DNA of 7,699 nucleotides. Origin: Bacteroidia bacterium (GTDB lineage: Bacteria; Bacteroidota; Bacteroidia; Bacteroidales; VadinHA17). The DNA lies in contig JAPLEC010000025.1 of NCBI GenBank assembly GCA_026391515.1, positions 1 through 7,699 of the forward strand. Direction: 5' to 3'. The position numbers and the translations under genes are program-made. Positions 4,883 through 7,699 of the stretch are shown here, piece by piece (the first letter of the stretch is position 1; each line of letters begins with the position of its first letter). A model generated the notes under the pieces. The model saw only the letters and a program-made list of their open reading frames with translations. It was not told where the DNA came from and made no database searches.

Positions 4883-6110
4883 ACAGAAGACTCAGCACCA
4901 CTCTTTTATTTTTCTCAAATCTCGCTTTATTATCCTTGGATACCGGCTCTACCGATGGTGCTTCAATGCTCAGAGGATCGACCGGAGATCCGTTTTTATA
5001 AAATCTGAAATCAAGATGAGGACCGGTGGAAAGACCGCTGCTTCCCACATAGCCGATTATATCTCCTTGTTTTACAAATGCACCCGGAAAAACTCCTGAA
5101 CCGAATCGGCTAAGATGCAGATATGCTGTTGTATATACACTGTTATGGACGATTTTTACCATTTTGCCTGATCCGTTTTCGGTTCCGGCAGAAATTATTT
5201 TTCCATCACCGATAGCATGGACTGGTGTGCCGACAGGAGCAGCATAATCAACACCAAAATGTGGTCTTCGGATTCTTAATATTGGATGAAACCTGCTGGA
5301 GGAATAACGTGAACTGATTCTTGAAAACTGAAGAGGTGCTTTTAAGAAAGCTTTTCTGAGGCTGTTGCCATCACAATCGAAAAATGTTTCTTTATCCTCC
5401 TGAATTAATGGCACTGCTGTTGTGGTTTTACCAGTCCAGGTAAATTGAGCACCATATATTTTGCCGACACCCAGCGATTTTTCATCAATAAATGATTCTT
5501 CATAAATAACTTTATAACTGTCACCTTTCTGCAATCCGAAAAAATCCACTGTCCAGGCAAAAATTTCGGATAACTCTCCTACCAGTGTGGGATGCAGACC
5601 CCCTGCAAGCATCGATTCCCAGAGAGATGTTTCAATAGTCCCCGAGGAATATCTGATTATCTTTTTTATTTCCTTCTTGTACCGGGTGATATTAAGCGAA
5701 TCGTTAAAGCTGAAAACATAACAAGTTGTGGGATCATGCTCATAAACAAGGTATCTGACCTTTGCAATTGAGTCTGTATCGCAAAAAAGGGTATAATTAT
5801 TCCCCGATCTGATAGTCCTGACATCAAAAACCGATGCGGAATTTTTAATTGCCTGGTCTATTTCCTGCAGGCTTACACCATGTTCCAGGAGAATCTGGGA
5901 GAGAAATCTGTTTGGTTTAATATATCCGGGGATCAGGCTGAATGAGTCAGAGGGAATTCCAAAAGTTAAAACCGGGCTTTTTAATTCATTTCTTTGCAAA
6001 GTATCACAAGGAACACCGGAGAGCCCGGCATTATCTTTTTGAAGATTTTTACAGGAAACTGAAAATAGTATTATTGACAGAAGGATAAGAAGTTTTCCTT
6101 GCGTGAACAT
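4872..6110 (-). CDS. M23 family metallopeptidase, probable lipoprotein murein endopeptidase
   Basis: M23 peptidases of this type cut peptide crosslinks in peptidoglycan in the periplasm. The 412-residue protein starts with a short lipoprotein-like signal: a hydrophobic run at residues 7-18, then SVSC with C20 as the likely lipidated cysteine. The lipobox is imperfect (Ser at -3). Residues about 65-130 (NRFLSQILLEHGVSLQEI, then FDVRTIRSGNNYTLF) resemble the LysM/OapA-like first domain of MepM and Csd3 proteins. The catalytic domain occupies about 268-380 and keeps every expected residue: zinc ligands H284 and D288 in HFGVD and H365 in GPHLDF, plus H332 in YLHLS. It should therefore be active, unlike degenerate NlpD/EnvC-type activators. 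The ATG lies 13 bp after leuS, suggesting co-transcription. The stop overlaps purN tail to tail by 11 bp. Confidence 0.92.
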   Translation of the reverse strand: MFTQGKLLILLSIILFSVSCKNLQKDNAGLSGVPCDTLQRNELKSPVLTFGIPSDSFSLIPGYIKPNRFLSQILLEHGVSLQEIDQAIKNSASVFDVRTIRSGNNYTLFCDTDSIAKVRYLVYEHDPTTCYVFSFNDSLNITRYKKEIKKIIRYSSGTIETSLWESMLAGGLHPTLVGELSEIFAWTVDFFGLQKGDSYKVIYEESFIDEKSLGVGKIYGAQFTWTGKTTTAVPLIQEDKETFFDCDGNSLRKAFLKAPLQFSRISSRYSSSRFHPILRIRRPHFGVDYAAPVGTPVHAIGDGKIISAGTENGSGKMVKIVHNSVYTTAYLHLSRFGSGVFPGAFVKQGDIIGYVGSSGLSTGPHLDFRFYKNGSPVDPLSIEAPSVEPVSKDNKARFEKNKRVVLSLLSTF

Positions 6111-6123
6111 CCGAACTAATTGA

Positions 6124-7699
6124 TTAATTTTTAATTACAATGTTTACTATTCTGTTCGGTACTACGAAAATATTTGAAAGCGTACCAGTGGCAAGCCATT
6201 TTTTTGCCCTTTCGTCAGCCAGTACAATTTTAATTATCTCTTCTTTCTCCATATTTACCGGCAGTTCGATTTTGAAACGGAGCTTACCATTAAAAGAGAC
6301 AGGATATTCAAAAATATCTTCTTTCAGCAATTCTTCGTTAAAATCCGGCCAGGGTTCATAAGCCAGAGTTTTAATGTGTCCCTGTTGCTGCCATAATTCC
6401 TCGGCAAGATGTGGTGCAAACGGAGATAATATTTTTGCAAAGGTGGAAACTGTATCTTTTGTAACCTTGCTTTTTTTCATTGCAAGGTTCAGGAATATCA
6501 TCATTGCGGAAATTGCTGTATTGAAACGAAGATTTTCAATATCTCCTTCCACTTTTTTTATTGCCTGATGAAGTCCTTTCAGGATCTCTCCGTCTTCATC
6601 TCCAGTAATAATGTTTTCCGGATTTGAAAAGAATCTGAAGGTTCTCACGAGAAAGTTATAAACGCCTTTTACTCCTTTATCATCCCATGGTTTTGTAATG
6701 TCCAGCGGACCCATGAACATCTCATATAATCTGAGAGAGTCGGCGCCATATTTTGTGACCACATCGTCAGGATTCACCACATTCTTCAGCGATTTTGACA
6801 TTTTTGCAACGATCTGCTTTACTTCCGTGCCGTTTTCGCTGTTATAGAATTTTCCGTCGCGTTCTTCGATCAGATCAGTAGCAATTTTTGCACCTTCCTC
6901 ATTTTCATAAGCATACGCCAATATCATACCCTGGTTGAACAACCTCATATATGGTTCGTCTGTCGATACAATTCCGAGATCAAACAATACCTTATGCCAG
7001 AATCGGCTGTAAAGCAGGTGAAGGACAGCATGTTCGGCGCCTCCGATATAAAGATCGACTGGCATCCAGTATTTTTCTTTTGTGGGATCAAATATCAGCT
7101 TATCGTTTGAAGGATCAATAAAACGCAGATAATACCAGCATGAACCTGCCCACTGCGGCATTGTATTGGTCTCACGCCTTCCTTTACGACCTGATTTATC
7201 GGTTACATTCAACCACTCATTTGCGTTTGCCAGTGGAGATTCGCCAGTTTCACTCGGAAGATATTTTTCAAGTTCAGGTAGTTCAAGAGGAAGCTGATCT
7301 TCATCAATTAAAGTTATTTCGCCATCTTCCCAGTGAATGACAGGGAAGGGCTCTCCCCAGTATCTTTGCCTGCTGAAAAGCCAGTCGCGGAGCTTGTAAT
7401 TTACCTTCTCTTTTCCAAGGTTCTTTGACTCGAGCCATTTGGTGATTTTTGCAATCCCTGCTTCCTTGTTCAATCCATTAATATCGATACCTGTTGATCT
7501 GTCCGATGAGTTAATATATATCCCATCTTCCGTCCAGCACTCTTTCCCTGCAATTATTCTCTTTTTCTGGTCATGATCCGTGACATCAGGGTCCTGGATG
7601 CAGACGATTGGCAGATTGAATTTTTCAGCAAATTCGAAGTCGCGGGTATCGTGAGCGGGAACAGCCATTATTGCACCTGTCCCATAACCGGTCAGTACG
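6124..7699 (-). CDS. leuS: Leucyl-tRNA synthetase, C-terminal two thirds (5' end beyond the right edge)
   Basis: The enzyme charges tRNA-Leu with leucine in the cytoplasm. The frame is open to the right edge, so only the last 524 or so codons are present; the ATG at 7666-7668 is internal, because the upstream codons read VLTGYGTGAI directly before MAVPAHDTRDFEFA. That block is the end of the editing (CP1) domain with its conserved Asp in HDTRD. Next come RDWLFSRQRYWGEPFP, then TMPQWAGSCWYYLRF, then VDLYIGGAEHAVLHLLYSRFWHK of the catalytic core, and the ATP-binding loop KMSKS at 6790-6804 followed by NVVNPDDVV. The helical anticodon-binding domain and a short C-terminal domain complete it, ending VNIVIKN. 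The HIGH motif and zinc module are outside the window. No frameshift is seen. The M23 peptidase gene follows 13 bp later on the same strand. Confidence 0.97.
   Translation of the reverse strand, partial: VLTGYGTGAIMAVPAHDTRDFEFAEKFNLPIVCIQDPDVTDHDQKKRIIAGKECWTEDGIYINSSDRSTGIDINGLNKEAGIAKITKWLESKNLGKEKVNYKLRDWLFSRQRYWGEPFPVIHWEDGEITLIDEDQLPLELPELEKYLPSETGESPLANANEWLNVTDKSGRKGRRETNTMPQWAGSCWYYLRFIDPSNDKLIFDPTKEKYWMPVDLYIGGAEHAVLHLLYSRFWHKVLFDLGIVSTDEPYMRLFNQGMILAYAYENEEGAKIATDLIEERDGKFYNSENGTEVKQIVAKMSKSLKNVVNPDDVVTKYGADSLRLYEMFMGPLDITKPWDDKGVKGVYNFLVRTFRFFSNPENIITGDEDGEILKGLHQAIKKVEGDIENLRFNTAISAMMIFLNLAMKKSKVTKDTVSTFAKILSPFAPHLAEELWQQQGHIKTLAYEPWPDFNEELLKEDIFEYPVSFNGKLRFKIELPVNMEKEEIIKIVLADERAKKWLATGTLSNIFVVPNRIVNIVIKN

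Noticed and set aside
7140..7340. Plus-strand open frame of 66 codons.
   Set aside because: It is antisense to the catalytic core of leuS and has no recognisable content.

Overview
The window looks like a chromosomal segment of a Bacteroidetes (Bacteroidota) bacterium, most plausibly of the Bacteroidales/Marinilabiliales side. This rests on the AT-rich composition, the near absence of Shine-Dalgarno sequences, promoter-like elements of the Bacteroidetes type (TAnnTTTG), a diverged member of the Bacteroidetes-restricted IPExxxVDY family next to rnc, and a left-edge sensor kinase whose N-terminus (single membrane helix ending in IQLYWI) is typical of that phylum. No species can be named from the sequence alone. 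There are no tRNA or rRNA genes, insertion sequences, CRISPR repeats or phage genes. It is mostly core, housekeeping DNA.

Layout from left to right: (1) 1-479, minus strand, the N-terminal part of a membrane sensor histidine kinase running off the left edge. (2) 480-832, a gene-free interval with several non-coding signals: a tandem GTTAAAG site upstream of the kinase, a perfect 12-bp direct repeat, a sigma-54-like -24/-12 element, and a strong bidirectional intrinsic terminator. Together these suggest a plus-strand small RNA of about 80-110 nt. (3) 833-4114, minus strand, a compact operon read acpP - fabF - rnc - IPExxxVDY-family gene - two-helix membrane protein with a PH-like domain. It couples fatty-acid synthesis (acyl carrier protein and its condensing enzyme) to RNase III and two uncharacterised small proteins. 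(4) 4115-4294, a divergent promoter region. (5) 4295-4882, plus strand, purN, a de novo purine synthesis enzyme. (6) 4872-7699, minus strand, leuS (5' part off the right edge) followed 13 bp later by a lipoprotein M23 peptidase. The peptidase 3' end overlaps the 3' end of purN by 11 bp.

The coding genes are conventional and intact as far as visible, with all expected catalytic residues. The most interesting part is the 480-832 interval. It has the layout of a regulated small-RNA gene: possible activator sites, a sigma-54-type promoter (with an overlapping housekeeping-type alternative), a short transcribed stretch without a convincing reading frame, and an intrinsic terminator. It sits back to back with a sensor kinase gene that carries its own possible response-regulator site. 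This remains a sequence-based hypothesis.
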